A model generated the notes under the pieces. The model was not told where the DNA came from. It ran no database searches and worked only from the letters and a program-made list of their open reading frames with translations. From Hymenobacter sp. J193 (GTDB taxonomy: Bacteria; Bacteroidota; Bacteroidia; Cytophagales; Hymenobacteraceae): DNA of 64,000 nucleotides. Location of the stretch: the NCBI RefSeq assembly GCF_024700075.1, contig NZ_JAJONE010000006.1, forward strand, positions 1 through 64,000, read 5' to 3'. Shown here one piece after another: positions 53,584 through 61,299 of the stretch (position 1 is its first letter; the number at the start of each line of letters is the position of its first letter). Position numbers and translations under genes: made by a program.

Positions 53584-54603
53584 CTACATTTCAATATCAA
53601 GCTCCCCGGCTGTGCGGCCTCGCTTCTCGCCTATGCTCTCGGTCTGCTCGTCGCGGCCCCGGCCGGAACGGACGGCCTGTTGCAAGGCGCGGAGGGCACT
53701 GGTAGCCGCTTGCTGCTGCTGAGGCTGCTCCCGGCCGGTGGTCAACAGGTGGTACGCGTTATCAATGGGCTCCCCCGCCTTCGCCCGGCGTTCGACGGTG
53801 GCCAGTGAACGGTAAAAGGTCTTATCGTACTCGCGGCCCTGGGCTATCTTCTGCACCCGCGCTGGGTCAAGCTGCTGCGCCTTCGGCACCTGCTTGTTCA
53901 GTACCCCTACCCGCTCTCCAATCTTGGCGGCACGGCTGGCATCGCGGCTAGCATCCCGCTGCTTGACCTTCACCTTTTCGTGCTCCTGTGCGGTGTAGGT
54001 AAACTGCTTCTCGAACTGCTTGCCCGCCTGGGTCTGCCAGTTCATTAAGTCGAACCGCTGCCGGCGGCCGGCGGGGTTGAGGCTTATCTTCTGGCTCCGG
54101 TCGCGGGCACTCACGATGACGTGAATATGCGTTTGCAGACCAGACTTCTTCTCGCCCGTCTGAGCTTGGCCGGCGGCCACCTCGGGGTCAGTGCCACGGT
54201 AGCTTCTGTCTTGGTGGATGGTGGCCCCCCAAACCAAATCCTCACTGCGCAGCTGCCGTCCTTCCTTTAGGTTAAAGTTGCCGGCGTACTGCTCCATCAC
54301 TGCCCGCGTGTAGGCTTTCAGCTTCTGTTCGTCATTACCGATATGCTCCAACTCGTCGGCGCTGGGGCTAATCACCAACGAGTAAAACTTGGCATCATCC
54401 GCCCGCAATCCTTTCACGTTAGTGTCGATTTCCTGCATCAGTTCTGCCGCTTCAATCCCGTCGCGGTCAGCCCCGAAAAACGTTGCTGTCTGCCCATCTT
54501 TAGCCGCTTCCTGCTTCAGATAATTGAGCGTCTGCGCGCTGCTGCCGCTGTTATTGTAAGCGGCTTTACCGTGCGTCGCGGGGTTGATTAGCTTAACGTA
54601 CAT
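53584..54603 (-). CDS. MobB-like relaxase (DUF5712 type)
   Basis: A 339-residue relaxase. The N-terminus reads MYVKLINPATHGKAAYNN, and the metal-binding HxH motif is in LQTHIHVIVSARD near residue 165; further conserved parts are GATIHQDRSYRG and NPAGRRQRFDLMNW. It should nick the transfer origin and stay covalently bound to the DNA strand. The C-terminal third is basic and helical. It lies 6 bp after the accessory gene and 41 bp before the coupling-protein gene. Confidence 0.85.
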   Translation of the reverse strand: MYVKLINPATHGKAAYNNSGSSAQTLNYLKQEAAKDGQTATFFGADRDGIEAAELMQEIDTNVKGLRADDAKFYSLVISPSADELEHIGNDEQKLKAYTRAVMEQYAGNFNLKEGRQLRSEDLVWGATIHQDRSYRGTDPEVAAGQAQTGEKKSGLQTHIHVIVSARDRSQKISLNPAGRRQRFDLMNWQTQAGKQFEKQFTYTAQEHEKVKVKQRDASRDASRAAKIGERVGVLNKQVPKAQQLDPARVQKIAQGREYDKTFYRSLATVERRAKAGEPIDNAYHLLTTGREQPQQQQAATSALRALQQAVRSGRGRDEQTESIGEKRGRTAGELDIEM

Positions 54604-54609
54604 GCTGGC

Positions 54610-55134
54610 TTAGCTGCTCAGTTCGGTATCTTTTTTCCCCGACTGCCCCTCCCCTACTCTCTTTCCTGAACCAACGGGCTGAGTACCGGTTAGCGCCTCT
54701 TTTAGCTGCCGCTCTACGGCCTCGTCATTCTGCTGCCGTAGCTTCTTCAGCGTCTCCCGGTGTGCCGCCAACTGGCCTTCACTGAGTAGGCTCAACTGGC
54801 CATTCAGGTTGTTGACCAGGATTTCATTCATCCGTAAAACCCGCTCCAGCGTGATACGGGACCGAAGCATTTCTTCCAGCATCGGGAGCAGTAAGCTGCG
54901 CTCCTCCTCCTGCATATAGCTGAAAACCCGGTCGCCCAGCTTCTTCACCTGCTGCATTATTAGCTGGCCCTCGCGGGCCACATCGTCCGCTGGGTTGAGT
55001 TGCCGGCTTGTGAAGTAGTCCAACGCTGCCTCGGTGTATTCACCAAGACTCATTTTCAGCCGGGTGGCAGCTTTCGTGGCGGCCCCGTGGCTGCTTGCAT
55101 TTACCCGAATCTGCGGCTTCTGCTCTTTGGCCAT
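54610..55134 (-). CDS. Relaxosome accessory DNA-binding protein (MobA/BfmA-like)
   Basis: A 174-residue protein. The N-terminal ~45 residues resemble a ribbon-helix-helix unit (PQIRVNASSHGAATKAATRL, then MSLGEYTEAALDYF), and a helical coiled-coil region follows (LLPMLEEMLRSRITLERVLR). Similar small proteins bind the transfer origin beside the relaxase in Bacteroidota mobilizable elements. It is first in the leftward mobilization run, next to the long non-coding region. Confidence 0.78.
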   Translation of the reverse strand: MAKEQKPQIRVNASSHGAATKAATRLKMSLGEYTEAALDYFTSRQLNPADDVAREGQLIMQQVKKLGDRVFSYMQEEERSLLLPMLEEMLRSRITLERVLRMNEILVNNLNGQLSLLSEGQLAAHRETLKKLRQQNDEAVERQLKEALTGTQPVGSGKRVGEGQSGKKDTELSS

Positions 55135-55594
55135 TTCTACAGCTGAAACAGTGGCTAGGACTACGATTCAACGATAATATGTGAGCAAATACACACTGTA
55201 AATCAGTATGTTATGATATATAATCACATATTTTCAGCTCTGCTGAAATACAAGTAACACAAATACAAAGCTTTAGCGCCGTATTTGTGTTACTCTTCTT
55301 GCTAAAAAGAAATGAACGAGTATCAGTACGGCTTTACCTGCCCGATGTTGTCTACGGCCGTGAAATTACCAGCTGCCACTATTGCTAAGACTACCGCTAA
55401 GCTACGAGTTAGAATTACTACCCCATGGCCTAGATTGGTGCTCTCTTTCTTTTCTGATGCGCCACCTTCTATTTGATGTGTTACACCAGTCAGGCCATTG
55501 GGAGAAAAAGCCTGCTTAACCTTCTACTAACCGCTTTCCACCTTTCTACCAGAAACCCCTTGGTATCGCTGTAATCCCTCTTTAATCATTTTCT
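55135..55594. other. Non-coding region upstream of the mobilization genes
   Basis: No gene is seen. The 460-bp AT-rich stretch contains two inverted repeats close together (around 55229-55250 and at 55253-55294). It is the natural place for the mobilization promoter and the transfer origin. Confidence 0.55.
55253..55294. repeat. 14-bp perfect inverted repeat, oriT candidate
   Basis: AGTAACACAAATAC and GTATTTGTGTTACT flank a 14-nt spacer, about 120 bp upstream of the relaxosome accessory gene. Next to it lies TTTCAGC tct GCTGAAA. Paired hairpins of this kind mark the relaxase binding region of many transfer origins. The nick site cannot be located from sequence alone. Confidence 0.5.
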
Positions 55595-56074
55595 CACTAC
55601 TTCACCACTTCGCTACTTTAAAATACGCATCTCATTACACCTGCTGATCATTTATTCGCTACCTCGCTACTTGACTACTTCGCCACCTAAAAAAGTTAGA
55701 CATCAGGTTAATGTTTAATTTCTTCACCACCTCGCTACTTAACCACATCGCTACCTAAAAAGCCCAAATGATTAGTACTACACTGTTCGATGCTTCACTA
55801 CTTCACCACTTGGCTACTTCGCTACCTACACTATCAATGCACCATCTTTTCCTCACTACTTCGCTACCTGACTACTTCGCTACTGATGCCATATCAACAC
55901 TCTCGTTTTTTCGCTACTTCACCACTTGACCACTTCGACACCTTTTACTATTATATTTAATTTGCTACTTCACCACTTCGCTACTTGACTACTTAGATTT
56001 ATTGCTACGTCGCTACTTAACTACCTCACTTCGTCGCTACCTCGCTACTTCGCCACGTAACTACTTCGCCACTT
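55595..56074. repeat. Centromere-like array of 36 octamers in eight clusters (parS candidate)
   Basis: Clusters of phased 8-bp units with consensus CGCTACTT (variants CACCACTT, GACTACTT, CGCCACCT, AACTACTT) lie at 55595-55618 (3 units), 55657-55688, 55725-55756, 55796-55827, 55854-55885, 55912-55943, 55963-55994 (4 units each) and 56003-56074 (9 units). Between them are AT-rich spacers of 8-40 bp. All units have the same orientation. The array ends 6 bp before the parA promoter box. It resembles the heptad arrays bound by ribbon-helix-helix partition proteins such as the omega protein of pSM19035. The non-coding region ends at the parA start. Confidence 0.88.
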
Positions 56075-56080
56075 TTTATG

Positions 56081-56088
56081 TATGTTTG
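56081..56088 (+). promoter_or_regulatory. -7 box of the parA promoter
   Basis: TATGTTTG fits the Bacteroidota TAnnTTTG consensus, lies 59 bp before the parA ATG and directly borders the octamer array. The partition protein bound to the array could therefore also repress parA. Confidence 0.6.
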
Positions 56089-56146
56089 CGCTATCCGCCT
56101 GACTGACCACCCGGCGTAAAGTTCTTTAACCCTAACCAGTAAACCC

Positions 56147-56923
56147 ATGCCCAAAATTATCAGCTTTGCCACTCAAAAAGGCGGCTCCGGTAAATCAACC
56201 CTACTACTCGTGCTCGCCGCTCCCCTGGCCACTGAGTATGGGCTAAAGATTGCCGTTCTGGATTGCGACTATCAGCAAAGCATCGTCAAAACCCGTGCTC
56301 AGCTGGACGCGCACAACCTGGCTAACCTTCAGAAAACCGACCCGGCGGCCAAGTACCCCTACGATGTATTCCCGCTGGCCCTGGATAAGATTTTCGAGTT
56401 CATCGACAATCCCGATAATCAGGACTACGACCTTATCATCATCGACGTACCCGGCCGGGCCGATGGCGACGATGTTTTCAACGCTCTCACGGCCTGCGAC
56501 GCTGTAATTGTGCCCCTGGTATCGGATTACCTGGACCGGGCCTCTACGGCGGAGTTTATGGGCATTCTGGAAGCTATCAAGCAGTCTGCGGAGGAAGCTC
56601 AGTTGGATTTCCAATACTTCGGCCTTCCAACCAAGCGCGTCGCCGGCCGACGCGAAGAAAAGGACATGGATGAGTACATCGACGGGCTGGGCCTCTCGCG
56701 CCTCAACTCCTCCCTGGGCCTGCGCACCGCCTACAGCCGGGCCTCGACGCTCTATAGCTTGCTCAACCCTACCTACCGCACCTACGCGGGTGGCAACAAG
56801 GACACGGATGCCGAAATACGCCGCGTGTGTGAGGAACTGATAGAACGCCTGGGCTTGCCCCAGCGCAAAGCAGGGAACCAGCTCAGCGAGTCGGCCGATA
56901 CGTCAACCACTAAAACCAACTAA
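56147..56923 (+). CDS. parA: ParA-family partition ATPase
   Basis: A 258-residue Walker-type ATPase with the deviant Walker A motif TQKGGSGKSTLLLVLAAPLA (signature Lys and catalytic Lys), VLDCDYQQS, and the A' region LIIIDVPGRADGD. It lacks an N-terminal DNA-binding domain, like type Ib ParA proteins. It drives plasmid segregation together with the centromere-binding protein encoded 3 bp downstream and the octamer array upstream. Confidence 0.92.
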   Translation: MPKIISFATQKGGSGKSTLLLVLAAPLATEYGLKIAVLDCDYQQSIVKTRAQLDAHNLANLQKTDPAAKYPYDVFPLALDKIFEFIDNPDNQDYDLIIIDVPGRADGDDVFNALTACDAVIVPLVSDYLDRASTAEFMGILEAIKQSAEEAQLDFQYFGLPTKRVAGRREEKDMDEYIDGLGLSRLNSSLGLRTAYSRASTLYSLLNPTYRTYAGGNKDTDAEIRRVCEELIERLGLPQRKAGNQLSESADTSTTKTN

Positions 56924-56926
56924 GCA

Positions 56927-57502
56927 ATGGGTATCGAGAAACCAAAAATCGAGCCTCGGCAGCGTATTCCCGTCTCTGCTGAGCGACGGAATCAGGCCCG
57001 GGCGGGCATGGATGGGGAGCTAGTCAAATCAACCAGTGCCACGGCTGCTGACGCTGCGCCGGCGGCTGTGGCCACCCCTGCAGTAGCCCCGCTGGCTCCG
57101 GTCGATGCTACGGTGCCTCCGGTGCCTCCGGAGCCAACGCCGGCCCCCGTAGCGGCTCCCGAGCCTGCAGCTGCATCGACCAGCCAGCCAGCACCGCCTG
57201 TTCAGGCGATGGCCACGGTGGCCCCCACGCTGCCGGCAGCCGCTCCAATGGCTAGCTCCGCTGCGCGGCCCCGGCGTGGGCGTAAGCCAGCCGCCCCGGA
57301 TGCTGTGCTGATGGAAACCGAACGCTCGGTAAAAATTCCGGAAAGTGTCTGGAATGAGATTCGGCTGGCGCTGGTGCTGCTGCCCAAAGGGGAGGATAGC
57401 CCGGTTAGCATAAAGGCGTACTTGGTCGCCGCCCATCGGCACTATGAGGCGCAGCTGCGCAAGCAGGGCAAGCTACCGGCTAAGCCAGCGGAGAGTAAAT
57501 AG
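56927..57502 (+). CDS. ParB-like centromere-binding protein (ribbon-helix-helix candidate)
   Basis: A 191-residue protein. The middle ~100 residues are an Ala/Pro/Val-rich disordered linker. The C-terminal ~60 residues read RSVKIPESVWNEIRLALVLL followed by SIKAYLVAAHRHYEAQLRK, a likely ribbon-helix-helix fold with SVKIPESV as the beta strand. A basic patch, RPRRGRKP, precedes it. It begins 3 bp after parA, so it is the expected binder of the octamers. The assignment comes from position and fold pattern, not from a known family. Confidence 0.7.
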   Translation: MGIEKPKIEPRQRIPVSAERRNQARAGMDGELVKSTSATAADAAPAAVATPAVAPLAPVDATVPPVPPEPTPAPVAAPEPAAASTSQPAPPVQAMATVAPTLPAAAPMASSAARPRRGRKPAAPDAVLMETERSVKIPESVWNEIRLALVLLPKGEDSPVSIKAYLVAAHRHYEAQLRKQGKLPAKPAESK

Positions 57503-57586
57503 CGTAATTTGCAGCACTGGTTAGGGGTAAGTCGTCGGTTTGGTCGCCGGCACTTGGCTTCTCCTTTCTGGCGCTGTAGCGCCAAC

Positions 57587-57616
57587 CAAGGGCAGTTCCT
57601 ACCAGGGCTGCCCTTG
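57587..57616. terminator. Possible terminator after the partition operon
   Basis: CAAGGGCAG pairs with CTGCCCTTG around a 12-nt loop, followed by a weak T-rich stretch (TTGTT). Confidence 0.5.
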
Positions 57617-57660
57617 TTGTTACCTGCTTTCTGAGGTCAATGCACCTCCTGACATAGAAG

Positions 57661-57690
57661 AGCCCCGGCCTGAACAAGCCGGGGCTTTTT
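57661..57690. terminator. Intrinsic terminator between par operon and zeta toxin
   Basis: AGCCCCGGC pairs with GCCGGGGCT around an 8-nt loop and is followed by five T residues. It separates the convergent partition operon and toxin gene. Confidence 0.85.
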
Positions 57691-57721
57691 GTTGATGCAC
57701 TTGAGTAGGGGAGGGGAGAGG

Positions 57722-58702
57722 TCAGCGCTCCTGCTGGTCCTGGCCACGCTCAGTTGCTTGGCTCTGCCCGGCCTCCCGCGCCTGGCCTGGGACCTGGCGG
57801 CACTGCTGGTCTTTAGCGCTTTCCATCACTTCACTACCAGACTGCCGGTGCACCGCGTCAAGCGTAGTGCTGATTCGCTCCAAGTCCGGGCTTTTCAAGC
57901 TGTACTGCACGTTCAGGTAGCTAACCCGCTGGCCCTGCTCTGATGCCGCGGCGGGCTGCACGTCGCTTACCTGTGCCCCACTCATGCGAACGGCCGCTTG
58001 TACCGCCTCGGCCTGGCCGCGGGCACCTGGCGCCCGCGCTGCTTCCGTAACCCGGATAGTTGCCTGCTGCATGTCCGCTGCCGATTGAGCTAACAACTGG
58101 TTAACCCGCTCCATCCGTTGGACGTGGGTCACGACACCCTTCACCCACTCCGGCGGCAGTGACTGCAAAGGAGCTATCAGGCCCTTTTCGATGAGCGCAC
58201 CCGGCTGAAATGGCCGGCTGGTATTGTCTATCAGCTCGATGCGGTCAAATTCCTTATAGTTCTGCTTTAGCAGGGAAAGGGACTGGTGGTACCGCTGCTC
58301 GATGATGGCCGGGGGCACGTCGTGCCCGCCCTTGGCCACGCGGCTCAGTACCCGGTCCTGGCACTCGCGCACGGACTCCAAGCTGACGTACACCAACTCA
58401 ATGCGGTAGCCGGCTGCTTTCGCGCCATGAATCAGCTTGTAGTCATTGGTCTGGGCCAAGTTGCTCTCAACCGAGAAAGAAACCCTGCTGTCACGTAGTT
58501 CCTTGATGCGCTGGGCGGTCATCGCCTCCACGTCAAAGCCGCTGAGCTGGGGGTTCTGCTGTTTCAGTACGTCGCCGTTCACCTGTTCCACCGATGGACT
58601 ACGAGCCGCCATTGCGTTGAATAAGGTGCTTTTACCCGCGCCGTTTGGGCCGGCGAACACATAGAGTACTGGTTGCTGCTCCACCGGCCGCGCTTCGCTC
58701 AC
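57722..58702 (-). CDS. Zeta-type toxin kinase with a primase-shared C-terminal domain
   Basis: A 326-residue protein starting with GTG at 58702. The N-terminal ~190 residues are a zeta-toxin/AAA kinase: Walker A FAGPNGAGKSTLFNAM, acidic VNGDVLKQQNP, and VSFSVESNLAQTNDY. Zeta kinases phosphorylate UDP-N-acetylglucosamine and block cell-wall synthesis. The last ~100 residues carry an extra domain (APGARGQAEAVQAAVRMSG, then RISTTLDAVHRQSGSEV) that closely matches the C-terminal domain of the primase-like protein at 1.8-4.4 kb. The antitoxin gene overlaps its start by one base. Confidence 0.85.
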   Translation of the reverse strand: MSEARPVEQQPVLYVFAGPNGAGKSTLFNAMAARSPSVEQVNGDVLKQQNPQLSGFDVEAMTAQRIKELRDSRVSFSVESNLAQTNDYKLIHGAKAAGYRIELVYVSLESVRECQDRVLSRVAKGGHDVPPAIIEQRYHQSLSLLKQNYKEFDRIELIDNTSRPFQPGALIEKGLIAPLQSLPPEWVKGVVTHVQRMERVNQLLAQSAADMQQATIRVTEAARAPGARGQAEAVQAAVRMSGAQVSDVQPAAASEQGQRVSYLNVQYSLKSPDLERISTTLDAVHRQSGSEVMESAKDQQCRQVPGQAREAGQSQATERGQDQQER

Positions 58703-58930
58703 TAGGCTCCTACAGCGTCAAGCAGTAGCCGGCGCGTCTGTGGCTGGGTCAGCGAAACCTCGTACACCTCACCGGTGGCAGGGTATTCGTGCACGTAGCG
58801 GCCTTGCTCGTCCCGGTAGGAAAGGAAAGTATTCGCGGCAGCTGCCTCAGCCGCGCAGCTGCTCCCCAATGGATTTCTGAAACTCCGGCGTCGTCAGCTG
58901 GGCGAGAAAGTTGGTTACTGGGGAGTTCAT
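58702..58930 (-). CDS. Probable zeta antitoxin, frameshifted
   Basis: From ATG 58930 the frame reads MNSPVTNFLAQLTTPEFQKS and goes on to GEQLRG before a stop. Removing one G near 58850 continues it as AEAAAANTFLSYRDEQGRYV and on to LLLDAVGA, ending at the TAG of 58702-58704. The protein is about 75 residues. The stop overlaps the toxin GTG (TAGTG), a typical coupling of antitoxin to toxin. I found no match to classical epsilon antitoxins, so the role rests on size, order and overlap. Confidence 0.65.
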
Positions 58931-59080
58931 GGTAGGAGGCAAAGGGTACACGAATATAACGCAAGCGCCGGTAAAGTAGTGGCATTGTGCCCAAGAAAAT
59001 GAGCGCAGCAACCGGCCAGCAGGTACTGAAAGAGGGGAGGGGCAGTTGGGAAAAAAGGAAGGGATGCCCCCGCGACTTAC

Positions 59081-59587
59081 CTACTGGTCGTGCTGCTCGT
59101 CGCCGGGATGCTCGGGGTACTCCTCGCTGTCTTGGTTATCATCCGGCTCCTCCTGGGGAGGGTATTCCGGTATCCAATCCTGCGCGGTGCCGGTGGCGAC
59201 TTCCTCGGCCTGGCAGTTGGGCACGGGTTGCGCAAGCTGCTGCGGGGACTGGGGCCGGCGTGGCTCCAACTCGCGGCCAAAGAAATGGCCTAGCGTTACG
59301 CCGGGTGCCTGCTTTTGGTACCAGTCGGGCATTTCGTCCGGCTGGCAGATTACGCCTAAGTACCCGTCGGCGTGGAAATAGGCCCGCACGACGGCTGGAC
59401 CAAAGCCGTTCATGTGAATATGAACGCGGGAGCCGATTTCAGGCACGGCCGAATCTCCCGACCAATCGAGGTTGATTGGCAGGCTCAGGCGGGTTGGATA
59501 GCCCAGCCACTGCGGGCAAGGGGTCACGGAATTCAGCCACTGGTAGGGGCTAATCTGGGGCTGCTTCGGCGCGGGGGTAGTATTCAT
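59081..59587 (-). CDS. Hypothetical plasmid protein, paralog of the next gene
   Basis: A 168-residue protein. Its central ~60 residues (SRVHIHMNGFGPAVVRAYFH then ADGYLGVICQP and HFFGRELEP) look like a small beta-rich domain. The same pattern (VGVYVSANQGGKVETVKVLG, HAAGFIGLVTQP, FGSQLAQ) occurs in the gene at 59642-60082, so the two appear to be tandem duplicates. The tail is rich in Asp, Glu, Gln and His. The function is not recognised. Confidence 0.6.
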   Translation of the reverse strand: MNTTPAPKQPQISPYQWLNSVTPCPQWLGYPTRLSLPINLDWSGDSAVPEIGSRVHIHMNGFGPAVVRAYFHADGYLGVICQPDEMPDWYQKQAPGVTLGHFFGRELEPRRPQSPQQLAQPVPNCQAEEVATGTAQDWIPEYPPQEEPDDNQDSEEYPEHPGDEQHDQ

Positions 59588-59641
59588 AGCGGTATATTTC
59601 CTATTGAGAAAATCAGATTGGGAGCTATCCGGCTGCTGGTG

Positions 59642-60082
59642 CTAGGCTGCCTGGGCAAGCTGGCTGCCGAAAACGCAGTGGGCGCGGGGGTGCATCTTGT
59701 GGGCACGTCGGCTGCCGGGGTGGAAGGGCTGGGTCACGAGGCCGATAAAGCCGGCGGCGTGGCAGTAGCCCAACACCTTCACCGTTTCGACCTTCCCGCC
59801 TTGGTTAGCGCTCACGTACACCCCGACTGGGGGCACCGGCTGCTGGGCCGACCAATGCAGCCCGCCTGGCAAGGCTTTCAGGCTGGGCACGGCGGTAAAC
59901 TCGGGCGTGGCCAGGCGCAGTTGGGCCGCTTCCTGGCGGGCCTGCTCAGTTGCGGCCTTCTTGGCGGCGTGGGTGGCGCGCATTTTAGCCAGACGAGCGG
60001 CGGGGATGCGGCGGGCGGGGCGGTACAGATTGGCACTTTTCATGGCTAGAAGGGCGTTTTTTACGTTGTTGCTTACACTCAT
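59642..60082 (-). CDS. Hypothetical plasmid protein with basic helical N-terminus
   Basis: A 146-residue protein. The N-terminal half is basic and helical (YRPARRIPAARLAKMRATHA, then KKAATEQARQEAAQ), which suits nucleic-acid binding. The C-terminal half is the small domain shared with 59081-59587. The start is 60082 (MSVSNN) or 60043 (MKSANLY). A perfect 36-bp palindrome lies 23 bp upstream of 60082. Confidence 0.6.
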   Translation of the reverse strand: MSVSNNVKNALLAMKSANLYRPARRIPAARLAKMRATHAAKKAATEQARQEAAQLRLATPEFTAVPSLKALPGGLHWSAQQPVPPVGVYVSANQGGKVETVKVLGYCHAAGFIGLVTQPFHPGSRRAHKMHPRAHCVFGSQLAQAA

Positions 60083-60104
60083 TAAACGTAATAGACGCAT
60101 CTTG

Positions 60105-60140
60105 TTGCAAAACATACATTTATAAATGTATGTTTTGCAA
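60105..60140. repeat. Perfect 36-bp palindrome
   Basis: The sequence begins TTGCAAAACATACATTTA and is followed by its exact complement, without a loop. It lies between the divergent genes at 60082 and 60315. As DNA it may be an operator for a dimeric regulator or extrude as a cruciform. As RNA it would be an 18-bp hairpin. Confidence 0.93.
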
Positions 60141-60314
60141 GTATTATTCAACCTTTTTCCCCCACTGCCCCTGAGTAGGCTAGTGCATGGTGGTATTGGT
60201 TTCATTGTGGCTTGGACCAAGAGCTGACGGACCGTGGCCAAGTGAGAGATTTTGCCCAATCCTTCATCCTGGTTGTCTGGCAACATTTCCCCCGTTCTGG
60301 AGGTCTTGGTAGCT

Positions 60315-60788
60315 ATGAGCTACATCGTGAGAGACCAAGAGTTAGTGCTTCAGCACTGGCCGGGTAAAGGAGCCTGGACTTATCACCTTATCATCCCGAA
60401 CTCGCGTGATATTCCCGGTACGTGGGGTCACATCAAGGTGTCGGGCACAATAGATGACTACACGGTTGAATCACGGAATTTGGCCCCGCGCAAAAATCAA
60501 GACAAAATGCTCTCTGTGAATGCTGCCATCCGCCAGCATTTGGGCAAGCAAGCTGGCGACACGGTGCGCGTCACGCTCTATCGCGAGCCTAACCCAGTAT
60601 TGGTCCGCGAAGCCGCGGTACTAGCTTGCTTAGACGACGCCGGCGTGTTGACGTCATTTAACGCTCGGAACGCCAAAGACCGACGAGCTTTATTGCACGA
60701 GGTGTTTTCTCAGCCGGACGCCACGCGACAGGAAAAGAAAATCCTGGCCCTGATTGCTATGCTTGGCTTGCAGAGTACCACTGGGTGA
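60315..60788 (+). CDS. DUF1905/YdeI-like domain protein
   Basis: A 157-residue protein. The N-terminal ~95 residues match DUF1905 (GAWTYHLIIPNSRDIPGTWG, then HIKVSGTIDDYTV, NAAIRQHLGKQAGDTVRVTL). The C-terminus has the YdeI/OmdA pattern (DDAGVLTSFNARNAKDRRAL). Proteins with these domains are linked to bacteriocin resistance in some bacteria, but the mechanism is unclear. The start at 60315 (MSYIVRD) fits the domain boundary. Confidence 0.72.
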   Translation: MSYIVRDQELVLQHWPGKGAWTYHLIIPNSRDIPGTWGHIKVSGTIDDYTVESRNLAPRKNQDKMLSVNAAIRQHLGKQAGDTVRVTLYREPNPVLVREAAVLACLDDAGVLTSFNARNAKDRRALLHEVFSQPDATRQEKKILALIAMLGLQSTTG

Positions 60789-61299
60789 ATTCACGAGAAG
60801 TGCAGTTTCAGCAGGCAGTGTGGCCGCTCATTCAACTTTTGGACTAAAGTTTTAACTAAAATCCATAGGGTAGTGAATGCCGCACCCGTTCTTGGCTTCA
60901 TCGGAGAATAGCTAAAACTTGCCCTGTGCGCGACTTGGCGGCTGGATGGTAGCAGCGCTACATGAACGGCTGCGGGTTGATTCTGCAGCCTCTTGAGGCA
61001 CTAATTCAGCCCTTCCCGGCTCGGCTGGCCTCCATTGGTAGTGGGTTAGTAATTAGAGAAGTAATAAAGGAGTATAACAGGAAGTAGGTGATAGTAGAAA
61101 AAGGTAATTAAATCTTGAAAAAGTACAACGTGTTTTTATTCGCGTATATGCTTTTTTGGACTGTCCTGTTTTGTTGATTCTCGACTTGCCCACACAGTTT
61201 TATACCCTAAATGCTTCTCGTTCTCGCGTAACAAGGTTGTAGGTTATTTTAAGAAGATGGTAAGGTAAACCCTAATAGTAACTAGTAAGGAGTAAATCG
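60789..61299. other. Non-coding AT-rich region before the replication origin
   Basis: No gene is seen in this 511-bp stretch. It becomes strongly AT-rich from about 61040, fitting a DNA-unwinding region next to the iterons. A sequence related to the terminal repeat of the 28.6-33.3 kb element lies at 60836-60865. Confidence 0.5.
60836..60865 (-). repeat. Solo sequence related to the insertion's terminal inverted repeat
   Basis: On the minus strand this stretch reads TGGATTTTAGTTAAAACTTT and then AGTCCAAAAG. It matches the terminal repeat pattern TGG..TT..GTTAAAA.TTT.GT.CAAAAG with about 22 of 30 positions. No partner end was found nearby. It may be a degenerate end of a related element. Confidence 0.4.

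Noticed and set aside
55595..56074. Repeat array considered as CRISPR
   Set aside because: Units are 8 bp and adjacent, spacers are short, AT-rich and irregular, and no cas genes are present; a partition site explains it better.
58749..58994. 81-codon open frame before the zeta toxin
   Set aside because: Its sequence is Arg/Pro-rich and overlaps the better antitoxin frame that starts at 58930.
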